From the NCBI RefSeq assembly GCF_030848805.1, contig NC_092362.1, positions 23,545,308 through 23,609,307 of the forward strand: DNA of 64,000 nucleotides, given 5' to 3'. The notes beneath the pieces were generated by a model. The model was given only the letters and a program-made list of their open reading frames with translations, made no database searches and was not told the origin of the DNA. The stretch comes from Temnothorax longispinosus (Eukaryota > Arthropoda > Insecta > Hymenoptera > Formicidae). A program made the position numbers and the translations under genes. Below are positions 37,560 to 49,954 of the stretch, one piece after another. The stretch's first letter is position 1. Each line of letters starts with the position of its first letter.

Positions 37560-38520
37560 ACTCGCCGGATGCTGGTAGCTCAAGCAGCAAAATTAAATAA
37601 GAGTCACGCCTGCATTCTGCGAGGCATTTCTCCTCCGTCGTTACGAGCAGATACGAGGTTGGTCCGCGTACGTAAGGTAGGTACTCGGAAAGGGTCATCC
37701 CAGGGCCCAGCCGCGCTATCCGGGGAGGACGATCGAGAGACGGGTAGGAAACGGTATGGGGGTAGTAGCTTCGTAGTCCAGATAGCCGGTACACTTAGCC
37801 GCGTGTATAGCCGTTCTCTCTCTCTCGAGGACAAAGTAGGGGCGCCGCTGGAGGGGGCAAGAAGTGAGGGCCGGTGGGGAGTGGGTGGCAAGCCGTGGGG
37901 GTGGCTACCACCCTTTGCAACCCCCCACCAGCGCAGGAGTCGCGTCGCCGACGCTCGGCCAATAAGGAGGCCCGCCGACACAGAGACAATTCAAATGCTG
38001 CGCCAATAACAAACGTCTTTTGTTGTTACACGGCAAACTTTCTTTTCGCCTGGTGCTGCTGTTTGTGCCGTCCCCGGGATGCCCAACCCCGGCGGCGGGC
38101 GCCCGCCACCACCCCCTGACTGCAGCCTCCACACCTCGCGACCGCCCCCTTACCGGCGATCCTGTCCGAGAGATATTTTTCTTTTTGCCTTTTCACTTCT
38201 CTTCCTCCTGGCTTCTTTTTTTCGCCATTCTGTCCCCCGTCTTCTCCCTCTCCTTCTCCCTGCCGCCCGCGATCCAACGGAGCGTCAACATATTAAAACG
38301 GGGGGATGCAGTAGGCGGTGGCGGCGAGAGGATCTGCGCAATGCTGACATTGCCTTTCCGCGTTTGTCTGGGCCGCTGCCTTTCGCCGTTTCCGCGTCTT
38401 TTTCTCCTTCTACGTCGTAGAGCGTCTCGACGCCTGCCTCGTGGTGGTCATCCTCGCCACATCCTTCGAACATCCACACTCCTCTTCCCTTCTGGTGCAC
38501 CATCGTATCTCCAATTCGTG
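37560..38520. other. CpG-rich island
   Basis: GC- and CpG-rich DNA with overlapping long frames on both strands (up to 203 codons). They are Pro/Arg/Leu-rich, without domain signatures or splice context. Possibly regulatory. Confidence 0.4.
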
Positions 38521-41500
38521 TATCAAAGCTCGATAGAGTTTATCTACGACGTATTGTTTAATATTCACGTTTTTTGCCCTCGGAAGCAAAAAATTGCAGA
38601 TAAATGTATTATCTTCTTTTTCAATTGCTAGTTCAATTATAATGAGACATACGCATTATAAGTACATGTATCAATTTTTTTCACTTGTAAATTTAGAACA
38701 CTTTTATATGCATCACAACAGTATCGATGCAACTTTTTACCGTTATAAATTATTTAGCTTGGTAAGTCTTCGAATAATATACAAAATAATATAAAATATA
38801 TTATTCATTGTAAAGTAATTTTTAATATACCTCGTCGTTCCTGTTTCTAAAGACATGTGATTATCTCAGACTCATGCGGCATCAGGGCGTCGTCGGATTA
38901 AATACTGATGAAACTTCGCCAATCGACCTCGCTTAATGTCTCGTCTTAAAAGAAAGGAACATCGCCAGACCACCGCACCGGCGGGGTTGAGGCAAGATGG
39001 AGCCACGACGGAACGAAAGGATAAATATTCATTGACGTCTTCATCAAGACTTTTATGACCCTGGCAGAGAGGATGAGGCGACGGGAACTACGAGACTGCT
39101 TTACGTTGCCTTCGGCCAGTTTACCATACAGTTTGTAGCGTTCGAGTGTATAACGCGAAAAAGTAATGATAAACGGAATATTTTCACGTTATTATACCTA
39201 ACGAAACATATAGTTATATAATTATAGGGAAATTAAAAGTTAAATTTTATGATTAAATCATGAAATATATAACGAGCAATATTTAATAAGATACGTCAAG
39301 TTAATATTTAGTGATCTTAAAAATGACTGTAACATATTCATTAAAAGTAGATCGATAAGGTCAATCGCATGCGATAATTAACGATACAGATATTCATTAT
39401 TCTAGTATATAATTTATGCAATTTAATATGTATGGTAAAATCATGCGCGTGCAAGAATAGCCAAACTCTGACTAGTATAAAATATCTGTTTGACTCATTT
39501 AATGCTTGATACGCGATAATCTATTAAAATCTTAAAAATCTCCAGAAAGCGATTCTAAATATGTAAAGTGCATATAAATCACCATAATATATAAAAAAGA
39601 TAACTTTTTTCACTGAAAAAGATTTAAAAAAATATTTGTTAACGTACAAATATAAAAATATCTTTTCTAACATAAGAAAAAAAAGAACGTAAAATAATTA
39701 AGCATTCCTAGACTCTCTCCCCTTCTAATTTTGTTTTCACTCAATTATACAGACTGTCCTTTTTATTTAGAAAAATTTATAAAGTTCTGTGCTTCGACTG
39801 GAGCTCGAAACCTCATTAAACAAATACGCCAGTCAATGAGGGACCGGGGAATGTTGGGAATCGAAGCGAGGTGGTGTCGAGGCAAATTAGCCGCGCGGAT
39901 ATCGCAGCCGGATGTGCCAAAATTCTCAAGCAAGTGACGGTACCGCTTGCGGGGGAAGGGGGGGAGTTAAAGGAAAAAGGGATCTGTCGAAAGGCTGGCT
40001 CCTCCGCGGCGCAAAGAGTAGCGCACGAGGGTGGGCGGCAAAATTGAAATTTCTTCGCTCGAGCGACGACGCAGCAACTCATAAAAAGTTTAAACGTTTC
40101 ACTCTCTGGCTTGGTGCTCTGCTGTTGCTCTGCCCGAGTCTCGCCTTTTTTTTCCCAATATAAACTCCCTCTATACCCTCACTTCGCCTGTCGATTGACT
40201 ACCGCGTCTTTCTCCATTCACCCTGATACGGCTCTCCGGCTCTCCAACCCCGTCACCCCTCGCGGAGATGCTTACGGCTGGCAACTTTTACCCTGAGAAA
40301 TTAGGGGCTTTACCGCACCCCTCTCCGTCGCGTTTACCCTTCGAGATATCGCGAAGCCAGCATGCGTGTCATTCGCGAAGTATCGTGGGCACGATTGTTT
40401 TTATTTAAGTGAGTCGCCTGATATATTAAATTCGGAAGCTAGTGGCTATAGGTAAGAGAAGCAATTGATCTTCTAATTATAGAGCCTTGTTGGACTGCGC
40501 TTCACATCTATAATATATAACGTCTGTATGAGTTTCAAGTTAAAATTTAATTTATTCCTACCATCGCGGTAAAACGGATTTAAGTGCCGTCTTATATTTT
40601 TTATTATCACTATCCCGAAGGAAGTGATTACGTCGAGAATTCTGCATCGCGTTTACAGGTTACTATGTGTTCAGCTACGAACCACTGAAGTTAACGGGCG
40701 AAGGTTGCTGACTCTTATTTACCGATATGCTGATGTAATTATTATATTGCCTTCAATCTCTCTCTTCCAAGCATGACTTCTCATTATTTGCAGGATTAAT
40801 ATCGTGCGTATTCATTAGCTGAGACTCGAGCGGTCTATCCGCATGAGCGGTCAGACTGGTTTTTGTGTTGGTCTTATATTAGATATTTCTATAATAATTT
40901 CGCGATAAAATGAGATAAATATTTCATCTGCGTTTAATGCGGATTTTCGACAATTCAATCATAGATTTACGCTCGAGGGCCACTCCTCGATATGCAAATT
41001 TATACGATTCTGCGTATGTTGTTATATATATCCCGCTGTCATTTATATACAGAACCGCCTAACGCAATTAAAAAAAAAAAAAGGAAAATTGTAGCTGTAT
41101 AATCTGCCAGGTACCGTTTTCATAATGGCCTGTGTCAACCGTCGTCTTCCATTTCTGGATCACGCAGACCAAAATAGTTTCTCTCGATGCCCCGTTCAAA
41201 CAATATATATTCAAATGGATAATTTGATCCCGCCTGGACGCGAACGCACGGACGGGGAGGATAGAGGTAAAGAGCTGAACGGAGGTGGAGGGCGGAGACG
41301 TGTGCTTTACGGCTCGTTCCATTATGAAGGCAGGATCTGACGACTGCCGATTGAAAATAAAAGCGGGCGGCACACGGAAAAATGTTGCTGCAAGAGCGGC
41401 AAATATTGTTGCGCCGCCCGCGGTCCGGAGACAGCGTGGCGCCGAGGCCGCCGGTGGCGGATGCCCGGTCGAAATTATTAATCGCGCCGCTGGTCCTTCG

Positions 41501-44500
41501 ACCGGCGGCAAATGTTGACGTTACCGGTACGACGAACGTTGCGCGATCGCACACCGACGTGCATCTGACGGTGAACGGCGCGGAATTTAAGAGCTTCGGG
41601 AATTAATTGTATCAGCACGGTGCGCCTCTCTTGTTTCAACGAGCGCGTCCTCTCTCTCCCCGTTCTATACGCGATTAAAAATCGTTGGCGATTCAATTTA
41701 TTTAATTTAATTTAATATCCTCCCTATCGCCGTCTGCCATTGACGTTAATATTTGTCTCTCACAATAAAATAAGAAATTAAAAATAAATCAATATTTATT
41801 TGTTACATTTAAATTTTATTTACTAAAATTTTTTAAATTAAGAGATTATAACGTGTCCCTTTTTTGAAATATTCAATAGATAATATTTACATTCCCGTAA
41901 AATATATTAAATAAAAATAAAAAACACATCTGCTCTTTTATTTATCATTTAACGGATGTTTCATATTTTGAATGATTATTGAGATTTTAATATGGTAGAG
42001 ATTTTTAAAAAATTTAAATATCTTTCAGTGTGATAGCATATTTAATAAATATAGCCGATTAATAGTGCCTGATCAATTAGCAAAATCCGCGCTTTGCGTA
42101 TATTCCCGAAATAAATGCAGTTCTTCTCTCAAATCTATGGGAATCTTCGACGAGATAGAGATGACGGGGGGGATGAAGCCCGGTTGCTTATAGGTCGCAT
42201 GGGTGTCAGAGTCGATATCTTGCCGGCTCTGTGTCACAGAAGGGACGTTGGCGGCGGAAGGGTAAGAGACGGGTAAGAGAATCAACGGGAGCGGGAGAGA
42301 GGCGGGGGGAGAGGGTGAGCCGTAGAGTTGCCGGGGGTAGGTGCGGCTGCGAGCGTTGGGGAATGGGTACGAGCGAGGGGGCATGATTAGCATTACACTC
42401 TGAGCCTCGATGATCAATAGTGGAAACGTCTCTCCCTTCATTCTCATTCTCTCGCTGTGTTAGCCTTATCTCCCTACCCCCCTCGTACCCTTTTGCCCCC
42501 TCCCGGCATCGGATATGCGCGAATCTCCCACCCCCTTTCCCGGAGCTTTCTGTCGCCCTTCCTCCCCCCTTTTCTGCGCGCATTCCGAGTACCTATTTCT
42601 CTGCCACTCTGTACTACTCCGAACGCCTTTCTCTCTTTCTCTCTCGCTCTCTCTTTTTACCGAGACTCTCTGTTTCTCTTTAACGCAAATGCTCAAAATG
42701 ATAGTCTTCAGCTATGCACTGCTGACTTCGGACCAACGAGTGTAAGCTGCAAGATCATTATCTTATTATCATTATTTAAAATTGTAAGTTGATTAATGAG
42801 ACATTAAGAATTTGTAGAAAATCCAAAATTCAAATTGAATTGTAGAAAAGTTAACTTAACAGCTTCCTATTATTTCAGGCAATCTTACGTTCCGATCGTT
42901 GAGAACAGATCGCAAGATTGAAGTGCTATGAAAGAAAGCCGCGCATTCATCCATCTAGAGGAATCGTATCGCCTCTTTTTTTCGCGCGAAGCACCTTACA
43001 AACCCCAAACGCACCATTCCCCGGCAGCGCGGGCATAATCCTTTGGCGCGAATCGCCACGCCACCCTCTCTCTCTCTCTCTCTCTCTCTCTCCGTCCCAT
43101 TCCCACCGCGACATTCGCCGAAACGAAATGTGCCTGCAAGTTCCTCACATTTATTCTGATCGCCGTACAAAAAAGTGCCGCATCAGCCGGATGATGCGTG
43201 GTGTATCTATACGTACGTACATAAAGAACCGAGATTTTCCTCTCCGGCGTCTCGAGTCTTTATACGGCGTAGGTTACACCTTCCTCGAACCCAACCCCGC
43301 GACGCCAGCCCCGAAGACGACCCGGGGATGTTTTATTTGACGGTGTCAGCAAGCGGGAGATATTAACCGAACAGCTCTCGCCCGCTGGAATTATGTGGGC
43401 GGATGGGTGTGGGCGCGCGCGAGATTCGACTTCTATGGAATTTCCGGAGAACGCGGTATTGTAGCGAAAGAGAGCGATGGAGACGGCGCGGCGCGGGACG
43501 GGGGCGGGAAGGATAGGGGAGAAGGATATAGAGGGAGAAGAGGACGGACGACGGGTCACACAGGGAATCTACCGGGGCAAACTTCACCATTCCGGATACC
43601 ATGGTACCCCGGAGACACTGGCCGTGCCTAACTGCAGTCTCATCCCTACCGGTCGTTACATCGTCTGGGTATCTGCATCTGCATCGGGAGCATATCGTAT
43701 TCGGCGGTAACTCACGTGGCGCGTCATCCTTGTCTGCCACCGCCGCCTCCTCCCGCCCCCGCCGCACGTCGGACTCAGAGGTGATCAATGAGACCGCCGG
43801 AAACGACGGAGTTTTTGCGAGATCTACGCGAGGCACATATTTAGAAAAGAGTACTCGAGAGATTTTGAGACTCCTCGGGAAAGTATCGCGAAGGGATGCG
43901 AGATATTGAGGCGATCCGTCTTATCGCCGATTGTTTCGAGAGTTTAATTAGTACTTCGTATATCTTTCAGCAATGTAAAAGATATTTTAAAAGCGACGTT
44001 GGTATGGATCCTTATCTTCACGATGTCGCTCAACGTTCGCCACGAGATAATTAAAACGAATTCCGTAAACTTTTCTGTGTATTTCTGGCCGACTGCTTCG
44101 AATAAGTTTGAGAAAAGTAGCAGTTTTTGGAGAACTTTCGTAGGAGTGACACCAGCGGCAATAAAAATTCGCGAAGATAAGACTTCGTCCTCCATGGATT
44201 ATAAATAAAAAAAAAAAGAACGTGGCGACGCTTGACTGTCCTAGATAAGATAATGCTCGAAAATAATTTTTTATCCTATATTATAGAGTACATTACCTAC
44301 AATCTGCGTACATAAAACGCAGGTTTATTTTTAAAAGACGAATTTAATCATGCAAAATTTTATGTAATAAATATATAAATATTGATGAACTTAAGTAAAA
44401 TAGATACAAGATCCAATTTTCTTTTTCACTGTAAACGATTAAATCGTGATTCTTATCAAAATAGTATTTGCTTTACAATGTATAAAAAGGTTTCACAGTC

Positions 44501-44780
44501 CACTAAAAGAAAGCAGTTGAAGAAAGCTCACTTATGTGAAAAATACATAATTGCTACTAGCAATTACGACAAAATGACCGCGTGAAGTATCGGAATCCTC
44601 TCTACCGTTCATCTATATCGCGCACTCCCACTCTCTCTATTTCCTCTCTTACTTTGACAATTTCTTTCATCGGATCTCCTTTCGGTTCATTTGACGGGAC
44701 GACCTTTTTTCGCGCCCGCCGCACAAAGTGTCGATCCGTCGTTGTCTTAATGGGTGGCAGGCCACTCGTCCTTATTGCAG
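38521..44780. other. Non-coding DNA with several CpG-rich patches
   Basis: AT-rich at 38600-39720, 40400-41100, 41700-42060 and 44200-44580. CpG-rich patches lie at 39840-40060, 41200-41600, 42160-42600 (C/T-rich) and 42950-43900. The patches hold overlapping frames of 70-157 codons on both strands with no recognisable motif. Confidence 0.45.
43065..43092. repeat. (CT)n microsatellite
   Basis: About 13 uninterrupted CT units. Confidence 0.9.
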
Positions 44781-44988
44781 ACTTAATTACTACCTGACGC
44801 CAGAAAGTTATAATGGCCAACAAGGAGTACTCGAGGGCCCTGGAACCTTTCAGCCAGACGGACAAATCACTGTCGAAATAAAATTTTCTTATTCCAGCGA
44901 TATTTCAAGTGATGCCGTCGATCCATCATCTCAACTTCTCAACGGTCATATAAGACAAGAATTATGGCCTTTATTCAAATGGATTTAG
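44781..44988 (+). CDS. Possible terminal coding exon of an unidentified plus-strand gene
   Basis: A strong acceptor (CTCGTCCTTATTGCAG) ends at 44780. The frame beginning one base later reads LNYYLTPESYNGQQGVLEGP, then GTFQPDGQITVEIKFSYSSD, and ends QELWPLFKWI at TAG 44986-44988. Residue composition is protein-like and does not follow base-composition bias. I do not recognise the family. No AATAAA follows closely and upstream exons were not identified. The minus strand across 44602-44865 is also open (87 codons), and a second plus frame starts at an ATG at 44812 (MANKEYSRALEPF, 22 codons). It could be a transposon remnant. Confidence 0.25.
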
Positions 44989-47900
44989 TTTGCGGCGAAT
45001 CTAAATTTTTATTATAATTATATAACTAGTAGCAAATATTGTTAACTAATCCTTTTATTTTAATATGTACTGCTTATCTTCTTGTTTAATTAGAATGTCC
45101 ATTTAATTGAAGAATCTTAACATACATCCACGTCTGCGAGTTTCTAAATCCAAGATATGTAAAATTGCGATAAAATAAGATATACACGTCACTTTATACA
45201 TTTCCTTGAAGCAGTTGTTACAAAAAAGAACATTATACATAAAATGTAAGTGAGTACACGACGAGCTATTTATTATTTATACAAGTAGTTTTCCTCCGAA
45301 AGAACAGCCGCGAAAAAGACACACCTCGGGCAATCGGCGTAGAAACGACTGCCGGCAGTAAAAGAAAACTATGCTTACTACAAGGAAAATTTTTATCGAC
45401 TTGACGGTCGCGCGCGCGAACGATACCTCTACGAGTGATAACATAACGTGGAAATGGCGGAGCGCAGCAGCAGCCACGCGTTCGCAAAGGATAGTCTTCG
45501 AATCGAAAATCGGTCGCGGGCGAGGTGGCGAGGGTTGGAAACGGCGAGCCTAAACAATATCTTGCGGCAATGTAAGGAGCGTCTATTGGGCCATTACCGA
45601 CGGTGGCTGACCATTTTGGCCATTTGGCTTGGACAGTGCTACGTCAGCGGTCTCGATTCTCCCGCCTGTTCTCCGCCTATTTCTCCTTTCTTCCCCGACC
45701 AGAGTCGAACTCGACTCACTTCCGTCCTTCTGTCCTGCCCTTCCCTTCCCTTCGCCCGCTGGAAAGAAGTTTGTATCGTCCGGCAATCAAGAGTGATCAA
45801 ATTAAAATTACAAATTTACCTTGTAGGAATCATCTATTATCTTATTATCATTTGTAATCTACTTCTATCAGCTATTTTTTTTCTCTTTATCACCATGAAT
45901 GCGTAACAATTGCAACGAAGACACTTGAACGACTTAAAACTTAATTTTCAGTTTCAATCTACGATCCCACTCTAAAATTCGATATAAACGCGCGGACGTC
46001 GAGTGGTGTCCACGGTTTTTACGCCATCCACGGCGTCCAAGGCGCGAATCGATAGATCCCGCACAATTCATTTCTAAGACGGTGGGAGAAAGCACGCGCG
46101 CGGCAACGACATTTCGAAGAATGGCAGACCGAGAAACCAAGCAAAATCGATCGCAGCCTTTCAATGTGTCTCGGCTTTATCGTCGGCCATATATCATCGT
46201 GCCTATATCACGGCTGTGGGATCTCGAAACTTTGCGTTTCTCTTTTTTTTCTTTCGGGATGTGTGCTGGATACGCGCGATATCCCTGAACCCGAAATCGC
46301 GAGCTCGATCCACAAAACATAACACATCAGGGGGAAATGAAACACAATTTCCGCTGACGTCACATTCGCATTTGAACCCGGTAATGCGGGTGTTCGGTAA
46401 TATAACGCAATATTTTACATTTCGTATATCTAATCGAAACATTTTTAAATGGCAGCAAAAAAAATATCAAATATATTGTTGCCCGCGCGGATTAATAAAT
46501 ATGAATATGAAAATACGATGCAAAAAAACATGTTATCATAAAAGTTACTTATTTAATTTAACAATATATTTTAAATATTTTACAGAGTTACGATGAAAAA
46601 AAAACACGCGCAGAAAATGAATAAAATTCTCACGTATCCTAAACGACTTTTTATTTTCCAACGCGACACACCAGTCGTCCTTTATAAAAGGGAATTCAAA
46701 TTTTCCAACCGCCAGAATCGTTGAACCGCCCTGAACCGTCGTCGCTTCACCATCGACTCCGAGGGAGCATTGAAATTCGATGCATGGCGCGCGGCGGCGT
46801 TTACCTTCCCGTATAAAACAAGAATCGCGCAATTCCCGGCGGAAGCGCGTATTATCAGCGTCTCGAATAAAATTCAAAGACAAACGCTCGCAGGGAACGC
46901 TCGTTTTCTCCCCATCCCCCCGAAGGCGCCACCCTCTCCGCCGCGCCACGCGCTTCTTCCACGCGCGCTCCCGTTTCTGCTCCAGATCCAATTCTCGGTC
47001 GCTTCTCTTCATCACCCCCCTCCCTCCCCCTCCCCACCCCACCCCACCCCTCCACCTCCTCCTCTTTCTCCACCCACCCTCGCCGCGCTTCTCGTTCCGC
47101 ACTCTTCGAAACATTGCGCGAAATAACGTTAAATATTTACTTTCGGGACGATTGTTCCCGTCGGTACGACGGGATAAACATCATTATGTAATGTATATAA
47201 AGCCGCACGGCGGACGGAGATAGGAACGCGCGCGAGAATATGCGGGCGGAAGACGGCGAATAAACTTTTCTGCACCTTTCGCGCGAAGGATTGACCTTAA
47301 CGCGAGAGAAGTCCCCCCCCCCCCGTTGGATCCATCCATCCATCTGGCCTGTCCGCTCGCCGCGCTATGTCGATGTCCACATCCCTCATCCGCGCGCCCA
47401 TCCATCTAAAGCTTGTGCCCGTCGATTGCTTCGCGGAATCACGGTGAAATTTCAACCATTAGACGAGATTCAATATGTTCAACAACTTATAATGTAACCC
47501 GCTACCCTTGTTCGCAAAGTCAACTGAAGTTTTATGAGTTTTATGGATTTATAAGTACATTTAAATCAGAGCAAATACGTAAACGAGCTCCCGATGTTCA
47601 CTTATCCTCACATTGCCCATCCCTATACTTTCGACCAAGTTTTTTTTCTCTTCCGAGCAATTTTTGAGACCGATTTTAAAATATTTTTATGCAGCAATTA
47701 GATTAAATTATTAAGAATCATTTTTTCAGTCATCGTAATAATATCACGTGTCCTAAAATTGTCAAATCTCGCGGTGCATTTCTTGGCAAACACGCGAACA
47801 AGAAGTATCTCCACGCACATACGGAAGACAAGATACTTGTTCGTCATCAACCATTAACCGGTTGGTCGCTGACCCTAGTTTGTGTTTCTGTATTGCGAAA

Positions 47901-48537
47901 TGCGAAACTGAATGGCCGGCGAACAGTTCGCTGGGGGAGCGCTGACGTTGTTCCGCGAAGTCCCTCGGGGTAAGCGAAAGGGTCGCCGCGCGTGGCCCCG
48001 TTGAAGGCGACGCGATCGCCACTATCCCTTCGAGAACGTCGTTAATTATTTCTCGGCTTTCGTCTAGCGTCATACTCGACTTGGCGGAATGACCGCCGCG
48101 CCGTATTCGTTGCACGCGGTATGTTTATGTGCTTTTCAAAGAATCAGATGACGAGGCAAGGGACGAACTTTACAAATCTCCACGTCAGATCACGATTTAA
48201 AAAGTGCCACGTTATGTAGCTTCGCACACGCGTGTGAATTACTTATCCGCTCTTATAAAACAGTCGCTTCAAATAGATTACGTCACGATTAAAGATCATG
48301 GGTTGAAAGATCATGTAATACTTATTATAGACTCTATATTATAGAATAAGTTCCTATAATAGACATAATAGTATTTCGCGTCTACTTAGAAAAAAAATTG
48401 TAGCAATTATCTTATTTTATTAAATACCAATATGTGCTTCAAAATTTAATTACTCTAAATCCCTATAATTTATACACATTTTAATTTGTGCTTTATATTT
48501 ATATTTTGCATTGCATATATTATGTATATCTACTTAC
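44989..48537. other. Non-coding DNA
   Basis: AT-rich at 44990-45260 and 46380-46620. CpG-rich at 45380-45700 and 46770-47360, with a C-rich tract at 47000-47080. A 189-codon minus frame (47114-46545) and overlapping plus frames in the same patch are mutually exclusive and have no motif. AT-rich again from 47660, except for a CpG-rich piece at 47920-48120. Confidence 0.45.
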
Positions 48538-48567
48538 AGTAGCGTGGAAAACTGTTTGGATAGTTAC
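48538..48567 (-). other. Recursive-splice (ratchet) site / microexon candidate
   Basis: On the FoxP strand the tract GGCTTCTCTCTTGTTTCAG is followed immediately by GTAACT, a combined 3'/5' splice junction. Thirty bases later is a second, consensus donor, ACT/GTAAGTAG, beside 48538. This is the same architecture as at 19479. It suggests that a transcript crossing this point on the minus strand starts still further right. Confidence 0.5.
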
Positions 48568-49590
48568 CTGAAACAAGAGAGAAGCCTTGGTTAATTTCGA
48601 ACTTAATTAGATCATCACTATCAAGTCGAAACATAAAATGACTAAAAGTATGTTTCATTATTATTATTAATAAAAAATAAATCTTTGCATTAGTTTAATT
48701 TGTAAATTATAGTCAATAAACTTGTTATAACTTTGCCATGATACAGTTATTATTATTTCCAATGTGATTTTCAGTGCTTAATAAAATATGTATCCAGCTA
48801 ACATCTGTGTTATTTCAAGTGGGCAGTAGTTGTATTATCACCGAAATAAACAGAGCTCAGAGGAAATACTCGGTGTGGGGTTATTTCCCCTGGATATCAA
48901 ACCGTGGCAGGTACCATTGTGTCGTGGCGGTCAAGAGTACAAACGGACCGTACCGATAAGTGGCTCTATCAATCCATGCGGTCTGATAAGGATTTCACCA
49001 TTGATCGCCGTTTCCCATACCGGCGCCCCCCCTCTCCTACCCCCATGACGTTCGTTTCGCTGCGATTAATGGACAACTATCAACGCCCTGGACGATCATC
49101 AATCACGATTCCCGAAACACTCGGTCCGTTAATAGGCGATTTTGTATTTCCACGGGCTTCTGTCGAAAATTGTTTCCGACGCCCGGTTTGTGTATTGTTT
49201 CGAGAAAAGCACAGCTATTTCTCTCCAAAGCTCGCGCATCATGTAATAAATTTGTGCACTTTATATATAATTTTGAGATGGATGATCGTGTTTAATAATC
49301 TTATATGTATAATAAAGAAAATAACTCAGTACTATATTAAAAAATAAATTAATATCATATTTAAAAAATTATATTCAAATACAATGTATATATAAAATAT
49401 AAAATATTAAAAGATTTTTAAATTATATTTCTGTAAAATGAAATCCTCAATACATTGCGGTGACGACCCGCGTTCACGCGGCGTCGCGGTCGTCACAGAC
49501 CGAAGAAGGCCGTGACGGTTCAAAAGTGGATACCTAGAGAATGAAAGCGCGAGGGGGGGGAAGGTGGCACGGTTGGAACAATATCGCATT
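48568..49590. other. Non-coding DNA
   Basis: A unique, moderately GC-rich block at 48830-49220 with overlapping plus frames (61-147 codons) lies between AT-rich segments. No motif recognised. If the minus-strand 49954-49591 exon is real, the left part would be its 3' UTR, but no AATAAA is seen within 200 bases of its stop. Confidence 0.4.
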
Positions 49591-49954
49591 TTATAGTTGT
49601 AATCGAGGATCGTAATTGAGCAAGTTTGTATGCCTGCCTGTTTCTACGACCGGCTCTCCCCGCTCAGCGCTCTCTTCCGCCTTCTCTAAGACACCCTCGA
49701 AGAATGCCTCGGGTGTCAGGCACTCCTCGCGTTTCCCCTCCAATTCCCAATCCGGTATATCCCCGGCGGTATAACCCGTGCTAACAAGATTTCGTATATG
49801 TAATTGGTCGAGTATTAAATTGCGTATTCTAACGTCAGAGCATAGGAAATTGGGGGACGAGGTGGATGTGTGGAGAGACGACGGCGACGGCGACGGCGAC
49901 GCGAGGGCGGTTGGAGGTGGATAATAGCCGTGGGTTGGATCATTTAGTAACATA
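49591..49954 (-). CDS. Unidentified 120-codon minus-strand ORF, possible terminal exon
   Basis: The frame from ATG 49953 to TAA 49593-49591 begins MLLNDPTHGYYPPPTALASP and has a (SP)n stretch from a GTCGCC repeat. It then becomes a well-mixed acidic domain: SDVRIRNLILDQLHIRNLVS, TAGDIPDWELEGKREECLTP, EAFFEGVLEKAEESAERGEP. That composition (charged, with hydrophobic spacing suggesting helices) is unlike the compositional frames elsewhere. The ATG sits one base after an ACTGCAG acceptor with a pyrimidine-rich region 20-40 bases upstream, so it may be either a single-exon start or a last exon. An in-frame stop lies seven codons upstream of the ATG. I recognise no family. It would lie inside or upstream of FoxP on the same strand. 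Confidence 0.45.
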
